A stretch of 64,000 nucleotides of DNA from Chaetoderma sp. LZ-2023a (GCA_034401795.1 CM067373.1:85166521-85230520), one strand, 5' to 3'. Positions 38,201 to 51,913 are shown, numbered from the stretch's first letter. Made by a program: numbers and translations. Notes: generated by a model not told the origin, from the letters alone.

Positions 38201-38310
38201 CAAAGGTCGTTATGGAATTTTTCTGCCCAACATCTTCCGATGCCTTTTTGGACATTCGTAGACACTCTTTTACAGTGGCATATTCTGTTATTGATCAAAT
38301 GCTTTCTAAT
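35261..38310 (-). pseudogene. broken gene of a widespread uncharacterised animal protein family, carried by the transposon
   Basis: In minus order the fragments are: ITTFDLGVCIKAYPI (~38,235); EILLESGLISTGTINSVVSG and CHKAMAEGLERL (38,190-37,780); FDGQNYSRYLIYFAVFLA (37,718-37,053); a middle segment (36,910-36,527); SDQEETDTR (~36,320); LLGLHAFTKCDTTSAFRGIG (~35,800); and FTCRMY, RVNYQVAIWKR with an acidic tail (35,722-35,261). This motif order recalls a multi-copy uncharacterised family common in cnidarians, molluscs and other invertebrates (my recollection). Several frame changes, and an apparently missing N-terminal part, make this copy non-functional. Introns could explain some gaps. It may encode the element's transposase, which is inference. 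Confidence 0.7.
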
Positions 38311-38449
38311 TACATCTTACTACTTTGTTTTTTTTACTCCAGATGCCATATTTGTTGCTTGATTTGCATATAAAATCAATATATATGGAAAGCAATTACT
38401 CTACGCAATTTCGATTCGATGATATGCTCATTTCAGGTTTAGTGTACAA

Positions 38450-39460
38450 TTATTTCACTTTTCATTGATTCTCAAAAATTGGCTATACTGTCAGTTGTCA
38501 TAGTAACAATATTTTATTAAATGAGTGAACTTTTACTCATTATATTTGTCAAATGGTGTCTTATAATCAATCTTAAGCTGTTAAAACTAGAATGTTCCTT
38601 TACTGGTGCTTGGTCAGTGATAGCAACATACAGTTGCTACATCTTAAGCTGTGTCGAAGATTTGTGACCTTTTGACTTCTGTCGACCTCATTATGAAACT
38701 TATCTGCATGAAAACCATATGCAATCGTAGACGATACTATAAGCAACATTTTGAGTGGTCGATGACCAATCTACAACGATTCTATCAAAATCTACTTGAT
38801 TAGTTTACAATGAATGCATTTTTCATCGAGTCTCAAAAAATTGGTTATGCTGTCAGTTGTCATAGTAACAATATTCTATTAAATGAGTAAACCTTTACTC
38901 ATTATATTTGTCAAATGGTGCCTTTTAATCAATCTTAAACTGTTAAAACTAGAATGTTCATTTAATGGTGCTTGATCAGTGATAGCAACATTGATAGATT
39001 TTAAGCTGTGACGAAGATTTGTTATCTTTTGATCTCTGCCGACCTCATTATAAAACCGATCTGCATGTAAACCATATGCAATCGTAGAAGATACTAAAAG
39101 CAACATTTTGGGTGGTCGATCATCAATCTACAATGATTCTATCAAAAGATATGTTAGTTTTTAATATCCCTACCCCTTAATATGGTCTGCTTCACTGTGG
39201 GTATTAACGCTAATATAACCCAGCAAAAACCATATTGAGTCCCAGTTTATCAGATGTTAACATATATAATCTTAAAGAGGACATCGAAAGCTGTTAGAAA
39301 AATATAGTTTCGTCAATTAGTGTGTGTGTGTGTGTGCGTGCGTGCGAGCGTGCGTGCGTGCGAGCGTGTGTGCGCGCGCGTGCGTGCGTGCGTGTGTGTG
39401 TGTGGGGTGGGGGGTGGGGGGGGGGGGTTATCCAGATGGGCCCCTCCAGCCCACGGACTG
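38450..39460 (-). repeat. right terminal inverted repeat with a local microsatellite expansion
   Basis: Partner of 34,232-35,110. The internal units are inverted here (~38,500-38,800 and ~38,850-39,145). Between ACTAATTGACG and the terminal block, a (GT)n/(TGCG)n and G-run expansion (39,320-39,428) replaces a short C-rich stretch of the left repeat. Confidence 0.85.
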
Positions 39461-39464
39461 TAAT

Positions 39465-39885
39465 CTAGATTATGATAATTTTCTGATAGACTCTCCTGGC
39501 TGCCTATGTGGTCATACTGATGAAAACATTGACCACTACCTCTTCCACTGTCCATTCTATAACAACCAAAGAGCCTCTTTTTATAATGAACTTGTTTCCA
39601 ACAATATTCGTCTTACATCATTAACAGCTGCACAACTCATCTACGACAATGATGATGATACTCCTGAGATTAATCTCCACGTAACTACTAGGATTTGCAA
39701 ATATATTGCCGAAACTAACCGGTTTAAATAGCATCTGTTCTGCTCTGAACTAGCGATCTGCCAAATGCGAGCCAAGCCGGTGTTGGCAGGCAGTGGTGAG
39801 CTGTACCCTAAGCCCATCTATTCTATTCTATTCTATTCTATTCTATTCTATTCTATTCTATCTATTCTATTCTATTCTATTCTTA
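39465..39885 (+). pseudogene. LINE 3' end: C-terminal Cys/His motif, 3' UTR and (ATTCT)n tail
   Basis: The reading frame resumes at 39,465 (LDYDNFLIDSPG) and contains CLCGHTDENIDHYLFHCPFY, the C-terminal zinc-like motif of this LINE class. It ends with a stop at 39,729-39,731. A short 3' UTR is followed by a pentanucleotide tail (ATTCT)n at about 39,820-39,882, the expected LINE 3' terminus. It completes the LINE interrupted at 34,231. Confidence 0.85.
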
Positions 39886-40376
39886 TTAGTTAAAGCTCAG
39901 TTTCATTTGATTTATATTCTTGTTATATTTTTATAATCGTATATATTATTTCTATAGGCCTATATGTATTATATATTATAGTATATGCCGTCATTTGAAG
40001 TATTTCAACTGTATGTGAGTTGGAGGCACGGTAATAAGATAAGTCTTAGCGTGCCCCTACTGAAACAAAAAATAAAATTAAGTTTAAACCAAAATGGGCG
40101 GTGTGTGAGTGGAGCTTAGCTAGAGATGGGCGGGGAAAAATAAAAAGAGGAAAGGTCCATTATGCGACGGACGTTTGTCCTACTCGAATGTAAGACAGGG
40201 TTTTGGAGTTATTAACTTAAAACCTTGTCTTGCAATCACTTGGTCACTGAGGCCTAGCGAGGAAGGTACATAAATGAACACATGCTACCTGGTTGAAAAA
40301 TAACGTAATGGACAAAGCTATAGTGGTGATATAAAGGACTGCTTTCCAGCTTCTGGCAGAATAACATGCCATACAG
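39886..40376. other. no gene; minor MITE traces
   Basis: AT-rich sequence between the LINE tail and the segmental duplication. A family 1-like terminus (GGAAAGGTCCATT) is visible near 40,152. Confidence 0.4.
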
Positions 40377-40794
40377 ACACAGGCATCACCTTTCTCACAG
40401 ACTAGCGGATTTATTACGGAAATAAGAATAGATATGTGTAATGAGTTGTTCAGTTTATCGGGTACCTCGAACTCCGTTTATTTATGGTTTAAAATTGCGA
40501 TTCAGGCTAGGCATGTGTTGAGTACTCAGTGTCTTTAATGCCTTCATTAACCAAAATTTCTCGCAGTCTCAACATCACATATTCCCATTGTTTTGAGCAC
40601 TTGTTGATAGTGTTTATGATTCGTGTATGCTATTTGAGGCTATTTCAGCCAGTGCGACCATGTTTACCATTTCAGCAACTTGGACTGTTGTCACGTCTTT
40701 CATAACGTAACCGAGAAGACAGAGCTGGACGTGTCGTATACTGTACGCCAATGCATCATTCGATGCCTCATTCGGCAAGTAATTGGTCAATGTA

Positions 40795-41172
40795 TCTTTC
40801 CAGTTTTAGCCATGGGCCGCCCATCACTAGCTAAGCTCCACCCACACCTCACTCGTGTTGGGATCACTCGATCCCTGAACTCCCTAGCTATGAATTTCCA
40901 GAAAACTGTACAGGTAAACCGTTAAATATTTTGAAACTAATTTTACTGGGCGCTGTTGCTGCCTATGGCAGCAACAGCGTCCAGTCAAATTAGTTTCAAA
41001 ATATTCAACAGAATGTCTATTGAATGGTATGTGTCGGACTATTAAGCGTTAAAGACGGACTATTTCGAATCATTCATGACGTCATGATTATGACGCCATC
41101 TTACACGCCACGTAGTTTATTATGACGTCATATGATGGGTGGATAAACTTGAGAAGGTCTATTCCCTAATAA
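40795..41172. repeat. palindromic MITE family 1, near-complete copy
   Basis: Runs from a diverged ATCTTTCCAGTTTTAGCC end to GAGAAGGTCTATTCC. The central hairpin (~40,922-41,010) has arms GTTAAATATTTTGAAAC and GTTTCAAAATATTCAAC around CTGTTGCTGCC/GGCAGCAACAG. TGACGTCA motifs lie on the right flank, and a CAGGTAA splice-donor-like motif abuts the left arm. Duplicated at about 53,235-53,612. Confidence 0.85.
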
Positions 41173-41334
41173 AATCATGCTATTTGACACAGAGGGTTTG
41201 CTCTTCTTTCTCTGATGGACAAATGAGATATCCATTTCAATGTATTTTCAGCCCATTTCTGGCTAAGCCAACTTTTACGAATGGTGGAATCGATTTAAAC
41301 CTTTGAAATAAATTTTCAGAATCAAAATTTCAAG

Positions 41335-41460
41335 GTAACTATACAGGTAAGCTGTTACATGGTTTGAAACTAATTTGACTGCTGGATGCTGCTGCATATG
41401 GCAGCAACACCTCCCAGTCAAATTACCTTCAAAGTATTCAGCATAATATTTATTCAATTG
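41335..41460. repeat. family 1 hairpin core only
   Basis: CAGGTAAGCTGTTACATGG..TTTGAAACTAATTTGACTG on the left and CAGTCAAATTACCTTCAAAG on the right, flanking a CTGCTGCATATGGCAGCA centre. Duplicated at about 53,775-53,900. Confidence 0.75.
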
Positions 41461-41851
41461 TAAATTTAAAGATATACAATTCCTACATATTTGTGACGGA
41501 CTTTTCGATTTTCCTAACGGAGCTACACGTTATTTTGATTGTGACGTATACTCTGTGTTACTTCATGGGCCATCACATTTTTACAGGATGTGGTTTCTTA
41601 TATGCACTCTACAGCAGAGAGAACAAATGGAAATAGTATATGCCGTTCATAGTGATGCGTCTCTTTTCTTGGCACACATCAATCATATGGTCTAGATTTT
41701 GATTGCAGTGTAAAAGTACCAGGGCAACGCAGGTTACTGAGCCGGTACTGGGCCAATACTGGTCAATATCAGCCCTATATTGGTTCAGTAAGTTCTTTCA
41801 AGATTTATCGTGCGCCTAATGTTCACACGAGTGAGATGTAAATTTCATTAT

Positions 41852-41857
41852 TTTATT
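41852..41857 (-). terminator. candidate polyadenylation signal, galaxin-like gene A
   Basis: Minus-strand AATAAA about 340 bases past the stop codon at 42,194. Copy in gene B at 54,292-54,297. Sequence-only inference. Confidence 0.35.
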
Positions 41858-42193
41858 TTCTGTTGGTGAAAACTCCACAAACCTAACCAATGGCAATATG
41901 ACCGCGAGGTATATTATATGCGAGGAGGCTGAAATGTGTGCATGCGTAAGCGCGTGCTTTTGATGGTGTAGGTGTTGGCCTACATGTTCCCCTCGTATCA
42001 CCTTATGCATCGGCTATGATGCAGGGCAAAACTCCAGAAAACTGATACTTGAGAAAGGACAATTTTTAATAAATTAGTAAGTAAATTCAACTCAGTACAA
42101 ATTAATAGTCCTTAAATACTTATATACATAATGCTCATATTAAATAAAAAATTTCGACTGAACACAGCAAAATACAAATTGTTTTCAAATAAA

Positions 42194-45100
42194 TTAGCAG
42201 ACGCGCGACGCGGCTGCATTGCAACACCGCTTGAATCTCGCGTCATAGCTTCTAGTGCCACAACAGGCTGGCCGTATGCCTGACCGAGGTCTGACATTTC
42301 CACGACAACACATACTGAATTTAGCATCATATCCGCGGGTTGCACAACACGCGGGCTGTATGCCTGATCGAGGTCTGATGGTCCCGGAGCAGCACATACT
42401 GAATTTAGCATCGTATCCGCGGGTTGCACAACATGCGGGCTGTATGCCTGATCGAGGTCTGATGGTCCCGGAGCAGCACATACTGAATTTAGCATCGTAA
42501 CCACGGGTTGCACAACATGCGGGCTGAATCCCTGATCTAAAAGAATAACAACACGGAATAGAGGGATACATTTCTAGCTAAGCCCCGCCCACTTTGTATG
42601 TTTTTTGGAATCGATTTGAGACTCTGAAACCTGAATTCCCAGGATCTAACTTGCAATGTAACTATACAGGTAAGCTGTTGAATATTTTGAAACTATTTAG
42701 CCAATGGGATGTTGCTGCCTGTAGTTGAATATTTAGAAACCAATTTGACTGGGGGTGTTACTGCCTTTACCAGAAACAGCTCCCAGTCAAATTAGTTTCA
42801 AAATATCCAACCAAGGGCTTATTAAATTGTAAATCCATCAAAGACCTACAACTCGTGCACTTGTGACGTACTTTTCGATTTTCGTGACATATAGCTATAA
42901 GCCATATTCATTGCGACATGAGATAACATGTGACGTATTTGATTATGATATCAGATACTTCAGTGACAAATCGGATCCTTGTGTAATTTAAGTCCTGCTC
43001 ACTTATATATCATTGCTATGAGATCGCATCGATTGAAAACAATTGCAATTAACCTTAATATATATACCTTGATTGCGCATGTTACTGGGCCGTTATTGAC
43101 TCAATATTGGTCCCGTACTGGCCCAGTAACCAGCGTTATCATAGGGTATATAGAGGATCTCAAACTTGTTGCCCTATAGTATCAACGTATCACCCATGAG
43201 TATCTGTAACCATCACAGAACGTCCGCGGACCTCAGGCCACCGAGCGTTGTTGAATATGGTAAGGCTAGTTTGACTGGGTGTCGTTTCTCCATTTTGCAG
43301 CAATGGCTTCAGGTCGGGTTAGTTTCAAAATCTTTAACAGCTCGTCTACTAAATTGTAAATCTATCAAAGACATACAATTGATAAATTTGACGGACGTTT
43401 CAATGTTCAATTATTAGTCTCACTATTCTTAGTAGTATTACGATTGAAAAATTACATTGCTAATGTATATATGTAAATATCAAATTGCATTTTATTGTAA
43501 AATTATTATGTAAAATTGTAACATAGATCATATGCCTTTTATAGTCTTGTAGGGAAAGAGTCGAATCTAAGTCAGCTTGACTTGTGACTCAATCCCATTG
43601 TTAATAAGCGACGTGTATATTGACGTCATAATCATGACGTCATGAATGATTGGATTAAGGCTGTCTTTAACGTTTAATATTCCGACACGTTGCACGAATT
43701 GTATGTTTTTGCTATTTAAGAAACACGCTGTTGAATATTTTGAAACTAAATTAACTGGGCGCTGTTGCTGCCATAAGCAGCAACAGCACCCGGTCAAATT
43801 AGTTTCAAAAATATTCAACAGCTACCTGTATAGTTTTCTGGAAATTGATAGTCTGGATGTTCAGAGATCTATCGATCCCAATACGAGCGAGGTGTGGGTG
43901 GACCTTAGCTAAAGATGAGCGGGTCATCGCTAAAACTGGAAAGGTCCATTCTATTGTCTTCTGTGGAACAACACGTGCCAGCAGACTGTACTTTCCAGGG
44001 TGAATCCTGGCAAGAACGACTAGATCACTAATGGTTGAGTGCGCAATGTGCTTTTCACCCGAACAATGACCATTCCGCTGTCAGTTTCTTTTAATCACAT
44101 TAAGATAATGTTAGCAATTTTTAGCTAAGAAAATCCTACTTTTCTGGTATTTATGATTATTTAATTTGAATATCTTTGGCAAATTTAATAATATTCAGCA
44201 GTTAGGCAGTCTACCCACACTATATTTTGGTTACAATGAGTTGATATATTAAGAGAGTTAGTTACCTCGGACGAACGTATCCGCCGCAGCATATATAGAA
44301 TTTTGGGTTATATTTGCCACATCCTGGAGGCACGGGGCGGCGTGTAGTCGTTGTTGTACGTCGTCCTGTGGATAAATAAGCAAATTATCGGTAGATGTGC
44401 TTAACGATTTACCACTTAAAACTAGAACATCTCAATTTCAAGATAACTATACCGGAAATTTGCTGAATATTTTGGTACTTATTCGACTGGCAAAATTAGT
44501 TTAAAAATACTCAACAGAATATTCCTTACGCCAGGAATTTGTCAAAGGACATTTCCAAGTTTATCCATCGATCATATGACGTCATATGACGTCATAATTA
44601 ACTTAGTGACGTGCATACTGACGCCATAATCATGACGTCATGAATGATTCGAAATCGGCTGTCTTTAACGCTTAATTGTCGGACACGTTGTACTATGTAT
44701 GTTTTTGCCATTTAATAAACATGCTGTTGACTATTTTGAAACTAATTTGACTGGGCGCTGTTGCATGTATAGTTCTCTGGAAATTGATAGTCATGGAGTT
44801 CAGAGATCGATCGACCCCAACACGGACGTGGTGTGGGTAGAACTTAGATTGAGATGGGCGGGGCATAGCTAAACGTGTAAAGGTCCATTCTGAAACAGAA
44901 AGGCTGTTGAATATCGCTGTCACCCACACCACCACTCACCCCCTCTTTAAACATTCTAATGCGAAAGTCCGAAATCGAAAACTCATTTTAATAAATATCC
45001 TGTCGAATAGTTTGGAACTTATCTGACCAGGAGCTGGGTTCAAAGGGTGTGTAATATCATGTATGTCCAAATACAATACATTACTTTTCAGGTAATAATT

Positions 45101-46351
45101 AGCATGTTGAATATTTTGAAACTAATTTGACTGGAAGACAGTAACAGTTCTCAATCAGAAGTATTGTAAAAGCAACTGTACTGGTAAGCTGTTGATTATT
45201 CTGCAACTAATTTAACTGAAAACTCTTGTTCTCTTCCAGTCAAATTAGTTTCAAAATATTCAACATGGTAATTATTACCTGATAAATAATGTATTATATT
45301 TGGACTTGCTTGACATTACACACTATTGCTTTTTAGCTGTATATTCACACAAGAATGACTAAAAATAAAATTGTCTACTTTTAGAGGCTTTGTTTGACTA
45401 GATGTAATTAAACGAAATAAATCTTAACATATGGTGATTTAATTTCGGATAAATAAATATAGGCCTAGTATCTTTAGTTGTCATTTTGAATTAGGGACTC
45501 GTGTCTCTAATTCAATTTTACATCTTAAAAATATTAATTCTTACGTAATGAAATCATCATATGCCAAGATTGATTTCGTTTCATTACATATAGGCCCACA
45601 ATGTAAGCCTCGAAAAGTATCCAATTTAAACAATATTATCTTCAAGCATTGAGCTGTGAATACGCACCTCTAATCATTTCAACCCTGAATTCCAAGAATC
45701 CCAATTTCAAGGTCGCTATAAAGGTAAGCTGCAGAATAATTAGAAACTAATTAGACACAAACAGGTTGCAGTCAAATTAGTTTCAAAAAATTTAACAGAA
45801 TATTCATTAAATCATAAATGATTTTGATGTTTTGGCCGTTCGGGTTCAAAGGTTTAAGAGACAAAATGGCAGCGACCACAGTTCAACATTAATGCGATAT
45901 TACCCCTTTAATCCTTGAATTTGTTCAAGAAAATTCCAATTTTCTCATAGGAAATATCCATTTGCAGATCAACAGAAGACTATTTTTGAAAATTTACCAA
46001 TGGAATGACTGGCTCGATTATCGAGCCAGTCATTCCAGTGAAAAATTTTCAAAAATAGTCTTCTCTTGGTTTGCAAATGAACATTTCTCAAGACCACTGC
46101 AGAAGCCGTTTGTGGCTTTTAGTAAATTATTTTGATAGGTGAGTGACTAATATGGAATCAATATACCATATTCTATCAGTATAATACAATATTTGAGATG
46201 AGATTATCATCTCTATAACGATTCTATGTGAATCAATATTAAAGTTATATTCCTTACCACCACCACCACCGCGGCGCCGTCCACACGCCTCTGTGTAGCA
46301 AACAAAAGCGCACAAAGCTACAGCAACAAACAAAATGTTAGAAAACTTCAT
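42194..46351 (-). CDS. galaxin-like secreted dicysteine-repeat protein, gene A (3 exons)
   Basis: Three exons join in phase: 46,351-46,258, 44,365-44,266 and 42,536-42,194, giving 537 nt and 178 residues. Donors are GTAAGG and GTAACT; acceptors are CCACAG and TTTTAG. Exon 1 encodes a signal peptide (MKFSNILFVAVALCAFVCYTEA) followed by a Cys, basic and Gly run. Exon 2 adds a Thr/Arg linker and one half-repeat (CGKYNPKFYICCGG). Exon 3 has four ~31-residue repeats of the type PACCATRGYDAKFSMCCSGTI, separated by RPRSGI. Paired Cys-Cys motifs with a YD(x)RF-like core are the hallmark of galaxins, secreted matrix proteins first found in coral skeleton and later in molluscs and others. Introns contain palindromic MITEs. 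A secreted, disulphide-rich matrix role is inferred from the family. Confidence 0.85.
42655..42830. repeat. family 1 hairpin fragments in intron-3' flank region of gene A
   Basis: CAGGTAAGCTGTTGAATATT at about 42,668, a second arm start (GTTGAATATTTAGAAACCAA, ~42,724) and a closing arm (TTAGTTTCAAAATATCCAAC, ~42,792). Lies in intron 2 of gene A. Duplicated at about 55,095-55,255. Confidence 0.7.
43590..43952. repeat. palindromic MITE family 1, complete-looking copy in intron 2 of gene A
   Basis: TGACGTCATAATCATGACGT on the left flank, a central hairpin at about 43,728-43,822, GATCTATCGATCCCAA on the right flank, ending GGAAAGGTCCATTCT. The orientation puts the splice-donor-like motif on the minus strand (AGCTACCTGTATAG). 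Duplicated at about 57,345-57,710. Confidence 0.85.
44545..44900. repeat. palindromic MITE family 1, one hairpin arm reduced, intron 1 of gene A
   Basis: Contains two adjacent TGACGTCA motifs (~44,577-44,592), one arm (TATTTTGAAACTAATTTGAC, ~44,731) with the second arm deleted, and the terminus AAAGGTCCATTCT. Duplicated at about 58,280-58,600. Confidence 0.75.
45085..45290. repeat. long foldback repeat, intron 1 of gene A
   Basis: Outer arms of about 50 bp (CAGGTAATAATTAGCATGTT..ACTAATTTGACTGGA and its complement at ~45,236-45,282) enclose a further hairpin pair. Related to the family 1 core. Duplicated at about 58,790-59,000. Confidence 0.75.
45905..46110. repeat. palindromic MITE family 2, well-preserved copy in intron 1 of gene A
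   Basis: Perfect central palindrome GGAATGACTGGCTCGATTAT and its complement (~46,001-46,036), with outer arms AGAAGACTATTTTTGAAAAT / AAAAATAGTCTTCTCTTGG. Ends ~150 bases before exon 1. Duplicated at about 59,615-59,825. Confidence 0.85.
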
Positions 46352-47087
46352 TATTCTTCTGTTCAGTTTCTCTTAAAAAAATTGAAAACCTATGTTAAAG
46401 TCTTACGAAAATCAAATTTTTGCTTTAAATATCAGTGCCGAGACGATACGACTATTTAGCTGAGCGACGGAACTACTCATTCTTATAAACATCAATTTCC
46501 ACCTAATATATGTTAAATTTTGGACTAAATTTAGAAATGGTATCCCCCGAATAAAGTAATTTTGATTGGCTGAAAGTTTGTCAAATAAAAAATAAAATTG
46601 AACATCCTTGTTGAAAGAAACTGCGTTGGCGGACATAAAGCGTCATTTTGTAGTGTGTGAAAGCGCGCACCGTCAGTGAGTAAGCGTCCTTTTGTTGCAA
46701 CATTATCATTTATAATGACCGGATCTGCTTTATGGACCAGCTGGCTACTGGTATAATAGTTCTTCAAAACAGGTGGATAATAATAGTTCTTCAAATCAGG
46801 TGGATAAAAAACAACCTGTATTAGACTAACAACATGCCCCCAATCCACCCAACCCACACCTATCACCCCACACACTAAACGTACATTTCATATGATAATA
46901 AATGTGTACGAACCATTTGAACCAAGTGCGAAGAAAAATGATATAAAATGCATTAACTATTATATTTTGAGATCCGGAACGTATCAAGTTCTTGTTCCTG
47001 TTATTCTTGCTGTGGACACATTTTCTTTCTTTTTGCTACTGCTTATTCAGGCCAAAAGTTAATATATCTATTCTCGGGATAACTACA

Positions 47088-47490
47088 GAATGGGCCTTTC
47101 CTGTTTTAGCTGTGCCCGCTCATCTCTAGCTAAGCTCCACCCACACCTCGCTCGTGTCGGAATCGATCGATCCCAGCACTCCCTGACTATCTATTTCTAG
47201 ACAACTATACAGGTAAGCCGTTACCTATTTTGCACCTAGTTTGATTGGGCGCTGTTGCTGCCTATGGCAGCAACAGCGCCCAGTCAAATTGGTTTCAAAA
47301 TATTCGACATAGAATGGTTATTAAATGGTAAAGACATACAATTCGTACAACGACTGTTAAGAGCTAACGACGTACTAAATCTAGTTATTCACGTCATAAT
47401 TAAATATGACGTCATCCTACACGTCATTTAGTTGATTATGACATGACATGACATCAGATGATGCATGGATAAATTGGAAAGGTCCATTCT
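47088..47490. repeat. palindromic MITE family 1 copy
   Basis: Left terminus AATGGGCCTTTCCTGTTTT, CAGGTAAGC before the hairpin (~47,212), perfect inner stem GGGCGCTGTTGCTGCC / GGCAGCAACAGCGCCC (~47,248-47,283), TGACGTCA motif and right end GGAAAGGTCCATTCT. Duplicated at about 60,796-61,200. Confidence 0.85.
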
Positions 47491-47607
47491 CTATTCACCG
47501 CCCTGCTATGTTTTAAAAGGAGCCACACCCGTAAATCTTTAAATCTGTATGCCTCTGTTAACGTAACTTGATACAAGTTGACTGGATATTCTTCGGGTAA
47601 CTATCGA

Positions 47608-47935
47608 CATAATGGACCTTTCCAGTTAATCCATCCATCATATGACGTCATAATCAACCACGCGCCGTGTAGGATGACGTCATATCAATGACGTCATGAA
47701 TGACGTAGATAAGCTTGTCACAAACGCAGCATTGGTGACGGACTAAGCGTTGTTGAACGAATTGTACGTCTTTACTATTTAATAAAACATGATGTTGAAT
47801 ATTTTGAAACTAATTTGACTGGGGGCTGTAGTTGCCATAGGCAGCAACAACACGCAGCCAAATTAGTTTCAAAATATTCAACAGCTTACCCATATAGTTT
47901 TCTGGCGTAGCTAAAACTGTAAAGTTCCATTGCGG
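47608..47935. repeat. palindromic MITE family 1 copy, opposite orientation
   Basis: Begins AATGGACCTTTCCAGTTAAT. Three TGACGTCA-like motifs follow (~47,643-47,700), then the hairpin at about 47,793-47,884 and TAGTTTTCTGGCG. Duplicated at about 61,318-61,640. Confidence 0.85.
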
Positions 47936-48399
47936 AGCCCAATTTTCGAATCATCACCCTGGCGGGTTTTATAAGGGTCTACCAACCCTAGCCATCCACC
48001 CTTAAATTTTAAAATCGCTATTCTGTTAATGATGAACGGGTCTTGATAAAACTAGAGAGGGAGATTCTATAGGTATCTCTATAGGGAGTCGGGTTTTTAA
48101 TTCACTGCCGTGCTGAGTTTTAGTAGGGCTCCCATCTATTAAATTTTAAAGTCGCCCCTCCTTCGTTATTGATGTACGGGTTCCGATAAAACATGAACGA
48201 GAAATTCTATGGTGCAAGTTACTCTCTTGACACCATTACGGAGCCATATTTTCGATGCACTGTCCTGCCTGCCACACCCGCACATTTTAAAATCATTTTT
48301 CCTTTGTTATTAATGAACAGATCTCGAGAAAACTTGAGACGGATATTCTACAGGTAACTCTTGACCCCAATTTATTTGTTTATTTATATTTATTTAATG

Positions 48400-48760
48400 T
48401 GTTCCAATTGATCCATCCAATATATGACGTCATAATCAACTAAGTGACGTGTAGGATAACGTCATAATTAATTATGGCATGAATGACTCGATTTGGTCCA
48501 TCTTTAACGCCCGACACGTTGCGCGAATGGTATGCATTTACCATTTAATAAACATTCTGTTGAATATTTTGAAACTAATTTGCCATAGGCAGCAACAGCA
48601 CCCAGTGAAATTAGCTTCAAAATACTCAACAGCTTACCTGTATAGTTTTCTTGAAATTGATAGTCAGGGAGTTCAGAGATCGATCGATCCCAAACACGAG
48701 AGAGGTGTGGGTGGAGCTTAGCTGAAGATGGGCTGGGCATAGCTAAAACATTTCGATTCG
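48400..48760. repeat. palindromic MITE family 1 copy
   Basis: TATGACGTCATAATCAACTA on the left, a shortened hairpin (~48,557-48,632), then GATCGATCGATCCC and GTGGGTGGAGCTTAGCT. Duplicated at about 62,110-62,470. Confidence 0.8.
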
Positions 48761-49440
48761 CCTAATGATAGGGGTAGAAGAGCGCCCGCCCTTAAATTTT
48801 AAAATCTCTGTACAAGGTGTGGAGTTTAGCTCGTACAAGCTTTTTCTCGTTGAGACTTATTTGACTTGGAGCTGTTGACAGCTCACAGTTAAATTAGTTA
48901 AAAATTATATGCAAGGAACCAACGTACCCTTATATGTTTGTGTTGAATTCGACATTCCGCGAATCTGGATTCAAGGGGTTACAGGTTTTTATTATAGTCG
49001 ATGGTTTTATTAAACACGTTTATGTACTCCCAAGGTGTGTGTGCGTGTATCATGTCCCCCTTTATTAAAAATAGTTCGTAATTTTAGATCCTGTTGCGAT
49101 TTGCACGCACGGGAATTCAATTTTTTTGCGTTTAAAAACCCCAAACTAACCCCATCAGCTTTCATAAAATTGAACCAGGCTAATTTATAAGACACACGCA
49201 TTAAAAATAATTATTTAAGCTGTTAGTCGCTACATGGCGAGGACATATAGCTAGATTGTATGTTTTCTGTCTCGTTAAAATCAAAATAATTAGCAACAGG
49301 CTGGCTACATTTACGATTATAACAGCATCGATCGAACTAGCTATACATGAATTCAGAATGAAATAGGCTTGACATTGCTCATAATGTAGATATTTAAACA
49401 GGTATTAAACATTTAACTGCTTAATTACGTCAAGAAAATA
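48761..49440. other. no recognisable gene in duplicated segment
   Basis: AT-rich, identical in character to about 62,470-63,150. No coding signal beyond short ORFs. Confidence 0.4.
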
Positions 49441-49610
49441 AATATATGACCATTTGCAGGCCGAGATAAGACTATTTTGAAAATTTACCACAGGAATGAC
49501 TGGTTCGACTATCGAACCAGTCATTCCAGTGGTGAATTTTCAAAGATAGTCTTAACTTCGCATGCGAATGGATATTCCTCAGGACTACTGCAGAGGCTTT
49601 TTAGCCGGAG
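49440..49610. repeat. palindromic MITE family 2 copy
   Basis: Central palindrome GGAATGACTGGTTCGACTAT and its complement (~49,492-49,528), with arms GATAAGACTATTTTGAAAAT / TTTCAAAGATAGTCTTAAC. Duplicated at about 63,150-63,315. Confidence 0.85.
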
Positions 49611-49742
49611 CAGCTATGAAAGAGTTAAATATTAGATCCGTTACGCGTATACCGCGTTCACCATCCTACAGGTGGCTTGCCTCCGTCACAACGCGTTTGT
49701 TGACAAAGTGCTAGTTGAATATTATATTAGCCTCTTTCAAAA

Positions 49743-49911
<169 letters not shown>

Positions 49912-49916
49912 CTACC

Positions 49917-51911
<1,995 letters not shown>

Positions 51912-51913
51912 TA

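Larger units (their letters stand above)
34232..39460. mobile_element. 5.2-kb DNA transposon with long terminal inverted repeats
   Basis: The element begins AGTCCGTGGGCTGGAGGGGC. Its right end is the complement (GCCCCTCCAGCCCACGGACTG). It is bounded by TAAT at 34228-34231 and 39461-39464. Removing the element and one TAAT joins two halves of one LINE reading frame without a frameshift, which fixes both ends. The terminal repeats extend about 0.9-1.0 kb and contain internal ~340-bp repeats. The interior holds a broken minus-strand gene. A 4-bp duplication and these termini do not let me assign a superfamily. Confidence 0.9.

Noticed and set aside
42112-42513. 133-aa minus-strand ORF overlapping galaxin exon 3
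   Set aside because: Alternative frame of the same tandem repeat. The spliced frame with Cys-Cys motifs and correct phases is the better call.
46412-46875. ORFs of 74 and 114 aa upstream of galaxin exon 1 (and copies at 60,120-60,583)
   Set aside because: No signal peptide, domains or splice support. Present in both units only because of the duplication.
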